A stretch of 35,175 nt of DNA from Haloimpatiens massiliensis (GTDB lineage: Bacteria; Bacillota; Clostridia; Clostridiales; Clostridiaceae), in the NCBI RefSeq assembly GCF_900184255.1, contig NZ_LT854640.1, positions 1,350,980-1,386,154 of the forward strand, in the 5' to 3' direction. A model generated the notes under the pieces. That model was not told the DNA's origin. It was given only the letters and a program-made list of their open reading frames with translations, and did no database searches. Shown piece by piece: positions 8,478 through 17,082 of this stretch. A program made the position numbers and the translations under genes. Each line of letters opens with the position of its first letter. Within the stretch, counting starts at the first letter, position 1.

Positions 8478-9725
8478 AATGTTATAATATAATTTAAGTG
8501 TATCTTTTAAATAGCACACAGCTGTAGGGCATATTTCTCCCTCAGATGCCATATTGTCTATTATGCTGAATGCCTTTTCATTATCTAAACCTTTTCTATA
8601 AGGCCTGTCTTCTGTTAAAGCTTGATATATGTCACAAACAGATAGTATTCTAGATTCCTCACAAAGCTCAGAAGAATTTAATCCCTTTGGATATCCCTTA
8701 GAATTTAATTTTTCATGATGATTAGAAGCCCAATTTTTTATGTCATCTATATTTTTTATTCTGCTCAATATCATATTTGTATAGTAGGAGTGAGATTTTA
8801 TAATAGCAAATTCATCTGAAGTGAGTGCACCATTTTTATCTAATATATCTGATGGAATAGCTAATTTACCTATATCATGTAATAAGCCTGCTATTTTCAT
8901 TTTAATACATTTTTCATGAGGATAATTTAAATATTTAGATACATTAAATGCTAAATTAGAAATACCTCTAGAATGCATAGCAGTAAACTTACTTTTATTA
9001 TCTATGACTTTAGAAAAGATGTATGCTATACTTTCAAATTGATTTATATCCATATAAATGTCTAGTTTAGGAGAAATGTTATCTAAAATAAAATCCATGT
9101 ACTGTATATTATCCATGTTAAACCAAAACATATCTATAGAGCTTACTTTGAGAAATGCATTTACAATTTCTTTTGAAAAAATTTTATCCTCTTGTGAAAT
9201 TACCCAGTTTACTATGGAGTGTTTTTGTAAATACGAAGGTAACACAGGATTGTGATAGGATTCAACTAAATCAGAAATTATAATAATTTGACTTTCAATA
9301 GGAATTTCTGAACATTTTAAGCCGTTAGGACCGCTGCCGTCAACATTTTCATGGTGGTGAAGTATTATATTACATAAATCATCGAATATAGGAAAAGCAT
9401 CTACTATGGAAGCTCCAATTAAGCAGTGCTGTTTTACAAAATTATCTGTGTCATCACTTTTTAATAAACTGTTTAAAGAGCCAATATCGTGTAGAAGAGA
9501 AGATACATATAATTCAACTGTAGAAGAAGTATCTAAAGAAAGAGTTTTACTAATTTCTAGAGCAATATATGTTGTTCTTTTAGAATGATGTATAAAAGTA
9601 TGATTGTAAAAATTTGTATTTACATTTGAATTACTTTCAACAATTTTATTTTCACTTAAGCTTATTTGAGTTAAGTCTAAAGCTACGGATAAAGCCCTAA
9701 CTACTTCTTCTAAATTAATTTTCAT
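8472..9725 (-). CDS. Tandem HD-GYP-like phosphohydrolase
   Basis: 417 residues with two HD domains and no membrane segment or receiver domain. The first (about 40-170) has HHSKRTTYIALE, LLHDIG and HHENVDGSGPNGL; the second (about 245-400) has MHSRGISNLAFN, GLLHDIGKLAIP, HSYYTN and HHEKLNSKGYPKGL, then ILSVCDIYQALTEDRPYR. This is the HD-GYP layout of cyclic-di-GMP phosphodiesterases. The first domain lacks the Tyr of GYP (SGPNG) and the second has Asn-Ser where Asp-Gly is usual before KGYP, so substrate use may be altered. The ATG has GAGG upstream. Single gene. Confidence 0.86.
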   Translation of the reverse strand: MKINLEEVVRALSVALDLTQISLSENKIVESNSNVNTNFYNHTFIHHSKRTTYIALEISKTLSLDTSSTVELYVSSLLHDIGSLNSLLKSDDTDNFVKQHCLIGASIVDAFPIFDDLCNIILHHHENVDGSGPNGLKCSEIPIESQIIIISDLVESYHNPVLPSYLQKHSIVNWVISQEDKIFSKEIVNAFLKVSSIDMFWFNMDNIQYMDFILDNISPKLDIYMDINQFESIAYIFSKVIDNKSKFTAMHSRGISNLAFNVSKYLNYPHEKCIKMKIAGLLHDIGKLAIPSDILDKNGALTSDEFAIIKSHSYYTNMILSRIKNIDDIKNWASNHHEKLNSKGYPKGLNSSELCEESRILSVCDIYQALTEDRPYRKGLDNEKAFSIIDNMASEGEICPTAVCYLKDTLKLYYNIR

Positions 9726-9802
9726 AGTGAAACCTCGCTTTACAATTATGGATTATTTTAGAAATTTAAGAATTTTGTATGAATATATTATACAATAATT
9801 TA

Positions 9803-9831
9803 TTGCATAAAACAGTTATATTTTATAAAAT
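9803..9831 (+). promoter_or_regulatory. candidate promoter for the leader RNA of the ZnuA-like gene
   Basis: TTGCAT and TAAAAT separated by 17 bases. Transcription would start near 9838 and make a leader of about 190 nt. Confidence 0.4.
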
Positions 9832-9869
9832 ATATATAAACATGTTTCTTAGTTTAAGATGGGAGGTAT

Positions 9870-10000
9870 TTAAAGCTACCCCTAGAGATTTTTATCTAAG
9901 GGTAGAAAGTGTTATACAATGGAGTGGATGACATTATATTCTACTTCCATAAAATATGAAGTATTACAATAGGTAGCCATGGGGTAATAACGTATTTGAT
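9870..10000 (+). ncRNA. structured leader RNA, unidentified
   Basis: This part of the 301-base gap folds into three stems. CTACCC-TAGA pairs with TCTA-GGGTAG (9876-9905, one mismatch); ATGGA pairs with TCCAT (about 9919-9950); TATTAC pairs with GTAATA (about 9962-9988). GCTACC at 9875-9880 can instead pair with GGTAGC at 9972-9977, so two folds exclude each other, as in a riboswitch. No known riboswitch consensus was recognised. It leads into a predicted metal-binding lipoprotein gene. Confidence 0.4.
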
Positions 10001-10026
10001 TATATAAAATTTAGAGGTGTAATATA

Positions 10027-10971
10027 ATGAAAAAATATATAATAGCTATGTTACTTATATTAGCAGTGACTATTTCAGGGTGTAACAGTGGAAAAATTAA
10101 TATAAGTAATAATAAAAACAAGGTAGAAAATGTAAACACGAATAATGCTAAAAAGGACAAAGAACAAGTTAAATTAGATATATTAGTTAGCAATAAATTT
10201 TTATACAGTTGCGTGAAGAAGATAGATGGAGGAAGACACAGGGTTGATTATATTTTTGATAAAAAAGGAAATGAAATAAATGTAAGTCATTATTATGATA
10301 TAAGCTATGTACCAGATATTTTTATATATGATGAATTTAATTTTTCAAAACTTAATAATAATTATATAGGCAAGATAGAAGGAAATAGAGTGGGGATAAT
10401 AAATAGTTCGAGAGGAGCAAATCCTTTGTCTTATTATAAAAATGTAGACAAGTATGGTAATGGAGATGAGTGTATATTTTGGAATAATATTGATAATTAC
10501 AAGGTGGTTTTAGTAAATGTTAAAAATGCAATAGTAGAAAGAGACCCTCTAAATAGAAGTTATTATGAGAAGAACTTCAAGGAGAGTTTAAAACAGTTAG
10601 AAGAATATGAAAAGACATTTAGAAAAGATGGAGATAAAATTAAAGATAAACTATTCATAATAGAAGGCAATAGTTTGGACTATATAATGGCTTATAGTGG
10701 ATTAAAAACCATAAGCATAAATGAAAATATTCAAAATAATGAGCAAGTAGATTTGAATAAAATTATAGAAGAAAAATATAAAGAAAACAAAGATAAGATG
10801 GTATTAATATATTTTAGTGATGATTTTTTTAGCAAACATAAAGAGTTTATTAGTAAGAATCAAATAAAATGTGTGAAAGTAAGTAATTTTAATATAAATA
10901 CTGAATATGATAAAGTGTTGGATTATGAAAAAAAATTATTTAGTACTCTTGTAAATATTTGTACTAAATAA
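10027..10971 (+). CDS. Degenerate ZnuA/TroA-like substrate-binding lipoprotein
   Basis: 314 residues. Signal sequence with lipobox ISGC (Cys about 19), then an Asn/Lys-rich linker. From about residue 55 the layout follows cluster-9 (TroA/ZnuA) metal-binding proteins: a segment ending INVSHYYDISYVPDIFIY corresponds to the usual PHxYEP...ADL region, and NVKNAIVERDPLNRSYYEKN followed by LKQLEEYEKTF corresponds to the linker helix. The first metal His appears kept (SHYY); the usual second (DPHxW) is Cys (DECIFW) and the C-terminal His/Asp ligands are not obvious. No permease or ATPase gene lies beside it, so it may bind something else or act alone. The family assignment is by pattern and moderate. 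Confidence 0.6.
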   Translation: MKKYIIAMLLILAVTISGCNSGKINISNNKNKVENVNTNNAKKDKEQVKLDILVSNKFLYSCVKKIDGGRHRVDYIFDKKGNEINVSHYYDISYVPDIFIYDEFNFSKLNNNYIGKIEGNRVGIINSSRGANPLSYYKNVDKYGNGDECIFWNNIDNYKVVLVNVKNAIVERDPLNRSYYEKNFKESLKQLEEYEKTFRKDGDKIKDKLFIIEGNSLDYIMAYSGLKTISINENIQNNEQVDLNKIIEEKYKENKDKMVLIYFSDDFFSKHKEFISKNQIKCVKVSNFNINTEYDKVLDYEKKLFSTLVNICTK

Positions 10972-11018
10972 TAAATATGATGTATAATTGTTATAAGTAA
11001 CTATAAGGAGGGGGATTT

Positions 11019-11645
11019 ATGTTTGTCAATAATTTGATGTTATCAAAAGAAAAATTAATTACGGTGACAACGAAAGATACTATTAAAAAGGCTCTAGATT
11101 TAATGGAGAAAAATAATTTTTTATCAATTCCAGTATGTGATGGGGATAAATTCTATGGAAGTATATCTAAAGAAATGATATATACTTTTTATTATGAAAA
11201 ATGTCCTGACAAAAAGTGTCTTTTAGAAGATTTTCAAGTAGAAAAGGTTATGAGAACAGATGTACCAACTATAGAGCCATTACAACAAATAGAAAAAGCT
11301 GCACATTTCTTAGAAACAAAGAATGTTTCTTTTGTAGCTGTAGTGGATAATTATGGAGAGTTTAAGGGTATTGTAACTCATCATGCTATATTCCACCAGT
11401 TTACAGAATTATTTGGATTAAATCAGGGAAAGAGATTAGCAGTTATAGCTTATGATATACAAGGGCAAATATCTAGATTATCAAAGATAATAACTGAAAA
11501 TAATGGTGACATTATTAGTTTTGTTGTAGTTGATCCTAAGAGTTTAACTGAAGTAAAAGAGGTAGTTGTTAGAATAAAGGCTTCTGATGAAGTGTTTAGC
11601 AAAATAGAGCAGCAAGTTAAGGAAAATGGATTTAAAGTTCAGTAA
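11019..11645 (+). CDS. CBS-domain pair with C-terminal ACT-like domain
   Basis: 208 residues, cytoplasmic. Two CBS repeats (about 1-62 and 75-135): FLSIPVCDGDKFYGSISKEM and VSFVAVVDNYGEFKGIVTHH. The C-terminal part from about 140 (RLAVIAYDIQGQISRLSKII, then NNGDIISFVVVD) looks like an ACT domain. This layout suits an energy- or ligand-sensing regulator (adenine nucleotides for CBS, amino acids for ACT); the target is unknown. AGGAGGGG precedes the ATG. It follows the lipoprotein gene by 48 bases and may share its transcript. Confidence 0.82.
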   Translation: MFVNNLMLSKEKLITVTTKDTIKKALDLMEKNNFLSIPVCDGDKFYGSISKEMIYTFYYEKCPDKKCLLEDFQVEKVMRTDVPTIEPLQQIEKAAHFLETKNVSFVAVVDNYGEFKGIVTHHAIFHQFTELFGLNQGKRLAVIAYDIQGQISRLSKIITENNGDIISFVVVDPKSLTEVKEVVVRIKASDEVFSKIEQQVKENGFKVQ

Positions 11646-11663
11646 ATATAATGGAAGATTTTT

Positions 11664-11697
11664 AAGGTGACTTATGATTTTATAGGTCACCTTTTTA
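11664..11697 (+). terminator. terminator after the CBS-ACT gene
   Basis: The perfect stem AGGTGAC/GTCACCT, extended by weaker pairs, ends in TTTTT. Confidence 0.87.
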
Positions 11698-11796
11698 ATT
11701 GATTGCTGCTCATTCGTACATTGCTCATTACATAAATTTTAGATCCTAATAATAGTATTGTAATATTAATATAATATTGATATAATAAAATGCATA

Positions 11797-11830
11797 AAGT
11801 TTATTACAAACTTATTATGATTGTTATAAT
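11797..11830 (+). promoter_or_regulatory. possible cutO promoter with inverted repeat
   Basis: A TATAAT at 11825-11830 lies 82 bases before the cutO start. The inverted repeat AAGTTT-ATTAC-AAACTT (11797-11813) covers the expected -35 area and could be an operator. It is unlike the GGG/CCC dyads before the other cut promoters. Confidence 0.3.
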
Positions 11831-11911
11831 TGTGGGTTAATTTATTTTTGAGTTAAAGAATAACTAATTCATTTATATCTTAAATCTTTTTAAAATGGGA
11901 GAAGATATAAT

Positions 11912-13054
11912 ATGAAAGAATTTAGTATTAACACAAATGTCTACTTTGGAGAAGGTTCTTTAGGGAGACTAAATGAAATCAAAAATAAAAGAGTATTGAT
12001 TGTATGCGATAAATTTATGGAAACTTCAGGTATGGCTGCAAAGGTACAACAAAACCTTGTTGATTGTGAAGTAGCCATATATAGTGATATTGTACCTGAT
12101 CCATCAGTAGAAGTTATCGCTGCTGGTATTCAAAAGCTAAAAAGTTGTAATGCACAGATTATGATAGCTCTTGGCGGAGGTTCATCAATTGATGGAGCTA
12201 AGGCTATTAGAGAATATGTGAAAAAAATTACTGGAGGAACTTCTACTATAGAAGAGTTTTATGCTATACCTACTACAAGCGGTACAGGCTCTGAGGTAAC
12301 TGAATATGCAGTAATAACAAACAAACAAGAAGGATTAAAGTATGCTCTTGCAGATAAATCTCTTCTTCCAACGGTTGCTATTCTTGATCCAGAACTGGTA
12401 AAATCTGTACCTAAATCTATAACTGCCGATACAGGAATGGATGTAATTACACATGCTATAGAGGCTTATGTTTCAAAGAATGCTACCGATTTTTCAGATG
12501 CTCTTGCAGAGAAAGCTCTTACTTTAGCTTTTAGATTTTTACCACAGGCTTATGCTGATGGAAACGATATAGTTGCAAGAGAAAAACTTCACAATGCATC
12601 ATGTTTAGCTGGTATGGCGTTTAATGCATCTGGACTTGGAATTACTCATAGTTTAGCTCATGCTGTAGGTGGGAAATTACATATTTCTCATGGAAGAAGT
12701 AATGCCATTATACTTCCTTATGCAATTGAATATAATGCTAACTTAAATAAAAAAGATTTTAATTCTGAATATGATATAGCAGCTAAGAAATATCAAAGAC
12801 TTGCAAAATTATTGAAATTACATGCGCCAAATGTAAACATTGGCGTAAATAATTTAATTAGAAGCATTGTAGAACTTCAAAAGACTTTGATGATTCCAAC
12901 AACATTAAAAGAACAAGGTGTTGACATGAACTTAGCTCAAGCATCAAGGAAAGAAATTATTAATGCAGCTCTTAAGGATATATGCACAGCGGCAAATCCT
13001 AGAGAAACAACAGGTGAAGATTTATTGAAAATTTTTGATAAAGTTTTAGGGTAA
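11912..13054 (+). CDS. cutO: Iron-containing alcohol dehydrogenase of the choline microcompartment
   Basis: 380 residues, type-III (Fe-dependent) alcohol dehydrogenase. Nucleotide-binding GGGSSIDGAK near residue 90, TTSGTGSEVTEYAVI near 130, and the metal-binding region with D194-type GMDVITHAIEAYVS and HSLAHAVGGKLHISHGRSNAI. It reduces acetaldehyde to ethanol, recycling the NADH made by CutF, as in pdu/eut/cut microcompartments (PduQ/EutG relatives). It lies upstream of the regulator and has its own terminator, so it is a separate unit from the main operon. CutO is chosen for its context; a general 1-propanol or ethanol dehydrogenase name would suit the sequence equally well. Confidence 0.85.
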   Translation: MKEFSINTNVYFGEGSLGRLNEIKNKRVLIVCDKFMETSGMAAKVQQNLVDCEVAIYSDIVPDPSVEVIAAGIQKLKSCNAQIMIALGGGSSIDGAKAIREYVKKITGGTSTIEEFYAIPTTSGTGSEVTEYAVITNKQEGLKYALADKSLLPTVAILDPELVKSVPKSITADTGMDVITHAIEAYVSKNATDFSDALAEKALTLAFRFLPQAYADGNDIVAREKLHNASCLAGMAFNASGLGITHSLAHAVGGKLHISHGRSNAIILPYAIEYNANLNKKDFNSEYDIAAKKYQRLAKLLKLHAPNVNIGVNNLIRSIVELQKTLMIPTTLKEQGVDMNLAQASRKEIINAALKDICTAANPRETTGEDLLKIFDKVLG

Positions 13055-13069
13055 AATATTGGATTTTAT

Positions 13070-13097
13070 ACCACTCATTAATGGGTGGTTTTTTTTA
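13070..13097 (+). terminator. terminator of cutO
   Basis: Stem ACCACTCAT/ATGGGTGGT with a small loop, then a long T run. Confidence 0.87.
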
Positions 13098-13116
13098 TAT
13101 GATATTTTAAAAAAAG

Positions 13117-13145
13117 TTGAGAATTTATATTAAATAAAATATAAT
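13117..13145 (+). promoter_or_regulatory. promoter of the MerR-type regulator gene
   Basis: TTGAGA and TATAAT with an ordinary 17-base spacer, 30 bases before the regulator start. It contains no GGG/CCC dyad, so the regulator may be made constitutively from here. Confidence 0.6.
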
Positions 13146-13175
13146 TAAAAATATAACAAAAAAGGAGGAGTTAAT

Positions 13176-14006
13176 ATGGAAGAAGAACTATATTCAATAG
13201 GGAAAGTTGAAGAAATATGTAAAATAACGAAGAAAGCACTGAGATATTATGATAAAATGGGCATATTATCTCCTGATAAAGTAGCTGATGAAAGTGGTTA
13301 TAGATATTATAGTAAGAAAAATTTGTTATCTGTACCAGTTATAAAATATTACAAGCAAAGTGGATTTAAACTAGAAGAAATGAGAGTTTTTTTAAAAGGG
13401 ACAACCTGTGATTTTGTTGAGAAAAGCTTTAGGAAAAAAATTGATGAATTAAAAGAACTTGAGAGAGAAATAAATTTAAAAATAAGGTCTATTAAGGATT
13501 GGCATGATCTTATAGTTGAGGCACAGATGGTACTTGAAAACAATGTTTGTGATGTGGCTATAAAATATATAGATAATCAGAATTTAATTTTTTTAAATCA
13601 AGATTTTAAATATGACTATATGGATTCTATAATAAATATAGAGTTTAATAATTATATAGATAGCATAAATAATGCAATAACAGGTCCTGTAATTATATGT
13701 TTTCCATCTTTTGAGGATAAAATTAATGGAAGATGCAATAAAATGAAAATAATGCAGCAGACTATCTTAAAGTGTAAGGAAGAAGAAAGTATTGAATTTG
13801 GTGGTTGGATGGCGGCCTCTTGTTATCATATAGGAGCTCATGAAACCATTAATGAAACATATAAAAAAATACAAGAATGGACAAAAAAACATGGCTATAT
13901 ATGTTCTAAGGAATCTTATGAAAGGTATGTAACTGATTATTGGACAACTAAAAATACTGATAAATTTGTAACAGAAATTTTAATTAAAATTAGTAGAAAA
14001 AGATAA
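13176..14006 (+). CDS. MerR-family regulator with GyrI-like ligand domain
   Basis: 276 residues. N-terminal MerR winged helix: YSIGKVEEICKITKKALRYY (about 6-25), DKMGILSPDKV and ESGYRYYSKKN. A coiled-coil dimer helix spans about 75-120. The C-terminal half (about 125-275) looks like a GyrI-like effector domain, ending with CYHIGAHETINETYKKIQEW and a YERYVTDYW-like stretch. BmrR-type proteins of this build bind cationic or lipophilic ligands and activate promoters with overlong spacers. Just downstream lie three such promoters with one shared dyad, so this is the likely activator of the cut operon, with choline or a product as candidate ligand (inference). AAAGGAGGAG precedes the ATG. Confidence 0.88.
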   Translation: MEEELYSIGKVEEICKITKKALRYYDKMGILSPDKVADESGYRYYSKKNLLSVPVIKYYKQSGFKLEEMRVFLKGTTCDFVEKSFRKKIDELKELEREINLKIRSIKDWHDLIVEAQMVLENNVCDVAIKYIDNQNLIFLNQDFKYDYMDSIINIEFNNYIDSINNAITGPVIICFPSFEDKINGRCNKMKIMQQTILKCKEEESIEFGGWMAASCYHIGAHETINETYKKIQEWTKKHGYICSKESYERYVTDYWTTKNTDKFVTEILIKISRKR

Positions 14007-14182
14007 TCATATGGTGTTGAAAACGTTGACCATAAGGGGAAGTATAAATGGTCTATAAAACTCATCTTGTGAAAAAAATCCCAATGTTATTAAATAAAAA
14101 AATCCATTTATTGTTTTAATAAAATTAAATTTGAATTAATTATTATTAGTTTATTCATTTATTTATTACCTGAAAATAGATT

Positions 14183-14245
14183 ACACAACTAACTTAAATA
14201 AACGGTTTTATAGTTATTTATTAAGTTAGTTGTGTATTTTTATTT
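14183..14245. terminator. strong hairpin after the regulator gene
   Basis: Arms ACACAACTAACTTAA and TTAAGTTAGTTGTGT pair over 15 bases and more, followed by a T-rich tail. It separates the regulator transcript from promoter P1. The rest of the 486-base gap holds one weak promoter-like site (14017-14048), P1 and its AT-rich leader. Confidence 0.78.
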
Positions 14246-14288
14246 ATAGATTTTAAAATTTTGTTTAAATATTCTTGTTAAATATATA

Positions 14289-14320
14289 TTGACCTTACCC
14301 CATAGGGAAAGGCATATAAT
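14289..14320 (+). promoter_or_regulatory. MerR-type promoter P1 with dyad operator
   Basis: TTGACC (14289-14294) and TATAAT (14315-14320) are 20 bases apart, too far for unaided sigma-A polymerase and typical of MerR-activated promoters. The spacer is filled by the dyad CCTTACCC-CATA-GGGAAAGG (14293-14312, 7 of 8 pairs). It drives the first transporter cassette. Confidence 0.8.
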
Positions 14321-14492
14321 TTACTTGTAAATAAAATACCTACAAGATACAAAATGAAAAGTTTTTCAATAACTTAAAAATGAAATATTCAAAATTATAA
14401 CAATCCTAAAATATTCTCACTAAAAATTTTATTTAATAATATAATTTAAAAAAACTTATTATCTATCTAATAAGCGGAAGGGGCTTTATTTT

Positions 14493-15602
14493 ATGAAGGA
14501 AGTTTCAAAATCGGTAAGCTTAGAAGCAATTGCTGCAAAAGACAAATTATCATCTGATTTTCTTAAAAAAGGCATTTCAATTGCTCTTTTTTCAGGTCTA
14601 ATGTATGGATTTTATTCAGCGTTTTTAACAATGGGAATGACAAAAGGAGTATGGGGTGACTGGTATGGCCCTAATACAGCAGGTTTATCAGCAGTAGTTA
14701 TTACATATGTACTTGGAGCCCTTGGTAGTGCTGTAAATGATACATGTAGTGCTGTTTGGGCAATACTTTATGCAACTGTTAAAGGTAAACTAGGAGATTT
14801 CTTTAGATGTCTTAAAACTAAGCCAGGTGCTGTAATGATATTGGCAGCTCTTATAGGAGGACCTATTTCAAGTACAGCTTTTGTTGTAGCTTTACAGATG
14901 GCTGGATCAATTGTTATTCCGATTACTGCCCTTTGCCCAGCTATTGGTGCCATTTTAGGAAGAATATTATTTAAACAAAAGTTAGACAAACGTATGATGC
15001 TTGGTATTCTTATCTGTGTAGTATCTAGCTTTATGATTGGTAGCACTAGTATTGGCGGAGATGCTCCAAAGGGAATGTTCCTTGGAATTTGTATTGCATT
15101 TATAGCAGCCCTTGGGTGGGGATTTGAAGGATGTGTAGCTGGATATGGTACATCTATGATTGACTCAGAAATTGGTATTACAATTCGTCAAGCTACATCT
15201 GGACTTTCAAACCTAATAATATTAGTGCCTGTATTTGGTATGATATTTGGCGGTGGAATTAAATTTTCCAGTAATTTAACTGTTCAAGCATTTACAAGTG
15301 GTCCTGCAATGTTATGGTTTGCTTTAAGTGGTCTTTGTGCTTTTGTTTCATACATGAGCTGGTATAACGGTAACAGTATGTGTGGTGCTGCACTTGGTAT
15401 GGCTTGCAATGGTACATATTCTTTCTGGGGTCCATTCTGTTGCTGGATAGTTCTTGGAGTAATAGGTGGTATGGACGGATGGGCATTACCTCCAATCGTT
15501 TGGATTTCTGCTATATTAATGATGTTTGGTATTCTTGTAATAGCTATGAATCCAATGGATTTATTCAAAAATAAGGAGGTAACAGGAAATGAAGCCGCTT
15601 AA
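14493..15602 (+). CDS. DMT-superfamily (EamA-like) membrane transporter, copy 1
   Basis: 369 residues with about ten hydrophobic segments in two halves, as in the drug/metabolite transporter superfamily. A cytoplasmic N-terminus of about 28 residues is followed by GISIALFSGLMYGFYSA, and conserved stretches include GMTKGVWGDWYG, AALGWGFEGCVAGYG and CGAALGMACNGTYSFWGP. It sits first in the P1 transcript of a choline-degradation locus, so choline uptake or export of trimethylamine or ethanol are the reasonable guesses; the sequence does not decide. A close paralogue follows at 15982. The 3' end overlaps the next gene by 14 bases. Confidence 0.82.
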   Translation: MKEVSKSVSLEAIAAKDKLSSDFLKKGISIALFSGLMYGFYSAFLTMGMTKGVWGDWYGPNTAGLSAVVITYVLGALGSAVNDTCSAVWAILYATVKGKLGDFFRCLKTKPGAVMILAALIGGPISSTAFVVALQMAGSIVIPITALCPAIGAILGRILFKQKLDKRMMLGILICVVSSFMIGSTSIGGDAPKGMFLGICIAFIAALGWGFEGCVAGYGTSMIDSEIGITIRQATSGLSNLIILVPVFGMIFGGGIKFSSNLTVQAFTSGPAMLWFALSGLCAFVSYMSWYNGNSMCGAALGMACNGTYSFWGPFCCWIVLGVIGGMDGWALPPIVWISAILMMFGILVIAMNPMDLFKNKEVTGNEAA

Positions 15603-15855
15603 TTATGCGATTTTGAAATATTTCACAAAAGTCCAAGAGGCCTGCGCTGATGATGTGATAAATGCTTTAAATGATGAATATGCTAGCTTTAAGGCTTTAA
15701 CAAAGAAAGCTGTGATAACAGCTTTAATGACAGCAGAAGCCAATGGTCTTATTGAAGAAACAAGATTTAAATTAGATAAAAATGGTGAGTTAAAGGTTTA
15801 TTATCATGCACACGAGGATGGTGCTGCTACGATTAATAAATACATAAAAGACTGA
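15589..15855 (+). CDS. Small winged-helix-like protein, copy 1
   Basis: 88 residues, soluble. Predicted layout is helix (NYAILKYFTKV), helix (EACADDVINALN), helix (LTKKAVITALMTAEANGLIE) and a beta-hairpin (ETRFKLDKNGELKVYYHA), as in a winged helix. Start overlaps the transporter gene by 14 bases, with AAGGAGG inside the transporter frame, so the two proteins are translationally coupled. It differs from copy 2 at 10 of 88 positions. A regulator or cytoplasmic partner of the transporter is likely from context; I do not recognise a named family. Confidence 0.72.
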   Translation: MKPLNYAILKYFTKVQEACADDVINALNDEYASFKALTKKAVITALMTAEANGLIEETRFKLDKNGELKVYYHAHEDGAATINKYIKD

Positions 15856-15981
15856 TAAGAATTTGTAAATTGACTTTTAAACTAGTTTATTAGGCTCATC
15901 ACTATAATATAAAATTCATAGGGGTGAGTCATAATTATTTATTAATATATAAGAAATAGTTAATTGAAAGGAGTTTATTTT

Positions 15982-17079
15982 ATGAAGGAAGTTTCAAAGG
16001 CAGTAAGTGCAGAAGCTATTGCTGCAAAGAAGAAATTATCAAGTGATTTCTTCAAAAAAGGTATATCCCTAGCTTTATTTTCAGGAATTACCTATGGAAT
16101 GTATACTGCATGTCTAACAATGGGAATGACAAAAGGAGTATGGGGTGACTGGTATGGTGCTAATAAAGCTGGTTTATCAGCATTTGCCTTAGCATACTTA
16201 GTTGCAGCACTAGGAAATGCAATAAACGACACATGTAGTGCTGTTTGGGCAATTTTATATTCATTAGTTAAAGGTAAATTTGGCGATTTCTTAAGATGCA
16301 TCAATTCGGCTCCAGGGCGTGTAATGATATTAGCAGCTCTTATTGGAGGACCTATCGCTGGTACAGCTTATGTTATAGCACTTCAAATGGCTGGTTCAAT
16401 AGTTGTTCCGATATCAGCTCTTTGCCCTGCTATTGCAGCTATCTTAGGAAGAGTTTTGTATAAGCAGGAATTAAATAAACGTATGGCATTTGGTATTGTA
16501 ATATGCGTATTTGCCAGCTTTTTAATTGGTAGTACAAGCCTTAGTGGTGGTACCGCTTCAGCAAAAACTATTATTGGATTTATTATAGCTATTGTTGCAG
16601 CTCTTGGATGGGGTTTCGAAGGTTGTGTAGCTGGATATGGTACAGCAATGATTGACCCTGAAATTGGTATTTGTATTCGTCAAGTAACATCAGGTATAGC
16701 AAACCTATTTATAGTAGTTCCAGTATTAGCAGTTTTATCTGGCAAAATTGGTCTTTCGGTTGAGCTTGCTACTAAAGCATTTACAAGTGGTCCAGCAATG
16801 ATTTGGTTCGCGTTAAGTAGTTGTTTAACAGTTTTTACATTTATGACATGGTACGCTGGAAACAGTATGTGCGGAGCAGGACTTGGTACTGCATGTAATG
16901 GTACATATTCATTCTTTGGTCCATTATTCTGCTTATTATTACTAGGAGTATATGGTGGAATGGATGGTTACTCATTACCTTCAGTTGCTTGGATTGGAGC
17001 AGTAATAATGATGTTTGGTATTCTTACAGTATCTATGAATCCGTTGGATCTTTTTAGAAGCAAAAAACAGGAGGTATAA
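15982..17079 (+). CDS. DMT-superfamily (EamA-like) membrane transporter, copy 2
   Basis: 365 residues, roughly two-thirds identical to copy 1 over its whole length, with the same ten-segment plan and motifs (GMTKGVWGDWYG, LGWGFEGCVAGYG, CNGTYSFFGP). An upstream in-frame TTG (15964) overlaps the ribosome site; the ATG at 15982 has AAGGAG 8 bases before it and lines up with copy 1. Differences cluster in the membrane segments, so substrate preference may have shifted. There is no MerR-type promoter between the two cassettes, so both probably belong to the P1 transcript. Confidence 0.82.
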   Translation: MKEVSKAVSAEAIAAKKKLSSDFFKKGISLALFSGITYGMYTACLTMGMTKGVWGDWYGANKAGLSAFALAYLVAALGNAINDTCSAVWAILYSLVKGKFGDFLRCINSAPGRVMILAALIGGPIAGTAYVIALQMAGSIVVPISALCPAIAAILGRVLYKQELNKRMAFGIVICVFASFLIGSTSLSGGTASAKTIIGFIIAIVAALGWGFEGCVAGYGTAMIDPEIGICIRQVTSGIANLFIVVPVLAVLSGKIGLSVELATKAFTSGPAMIWFALSSCLTVFTFMTWYAGNSMCGAGLGTACNGTYSFFGPLFCLLLLGVYGGMDGYSLPSVAWIGAVIMMFGILTVSMNPLDLFRSKKQEV

Positions 17080-17082
17080 TAG

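Noticed and set aside
9870..10000. Leader as a c-di-GMP-I riboswitch because of AGGTAG...GGGGTAA near its 3' end
   Set aside because: The rest of the class consensus, including the AAACC-type loop and receptor, is missing.
15284..15574. Several open frames on both strands within transporter copy 1
   Set aside because: The transporter frame has clear membrane segments and a near full-length paralogue; the others have no ribosome sites or family resemblance.
15856..15963. A fourth MerR-type promoter before transporter copy 2
   Set aside because: A TTGACT and a TATAAT are present but 27 bases apart, and there is no GGG/CCC dyad.
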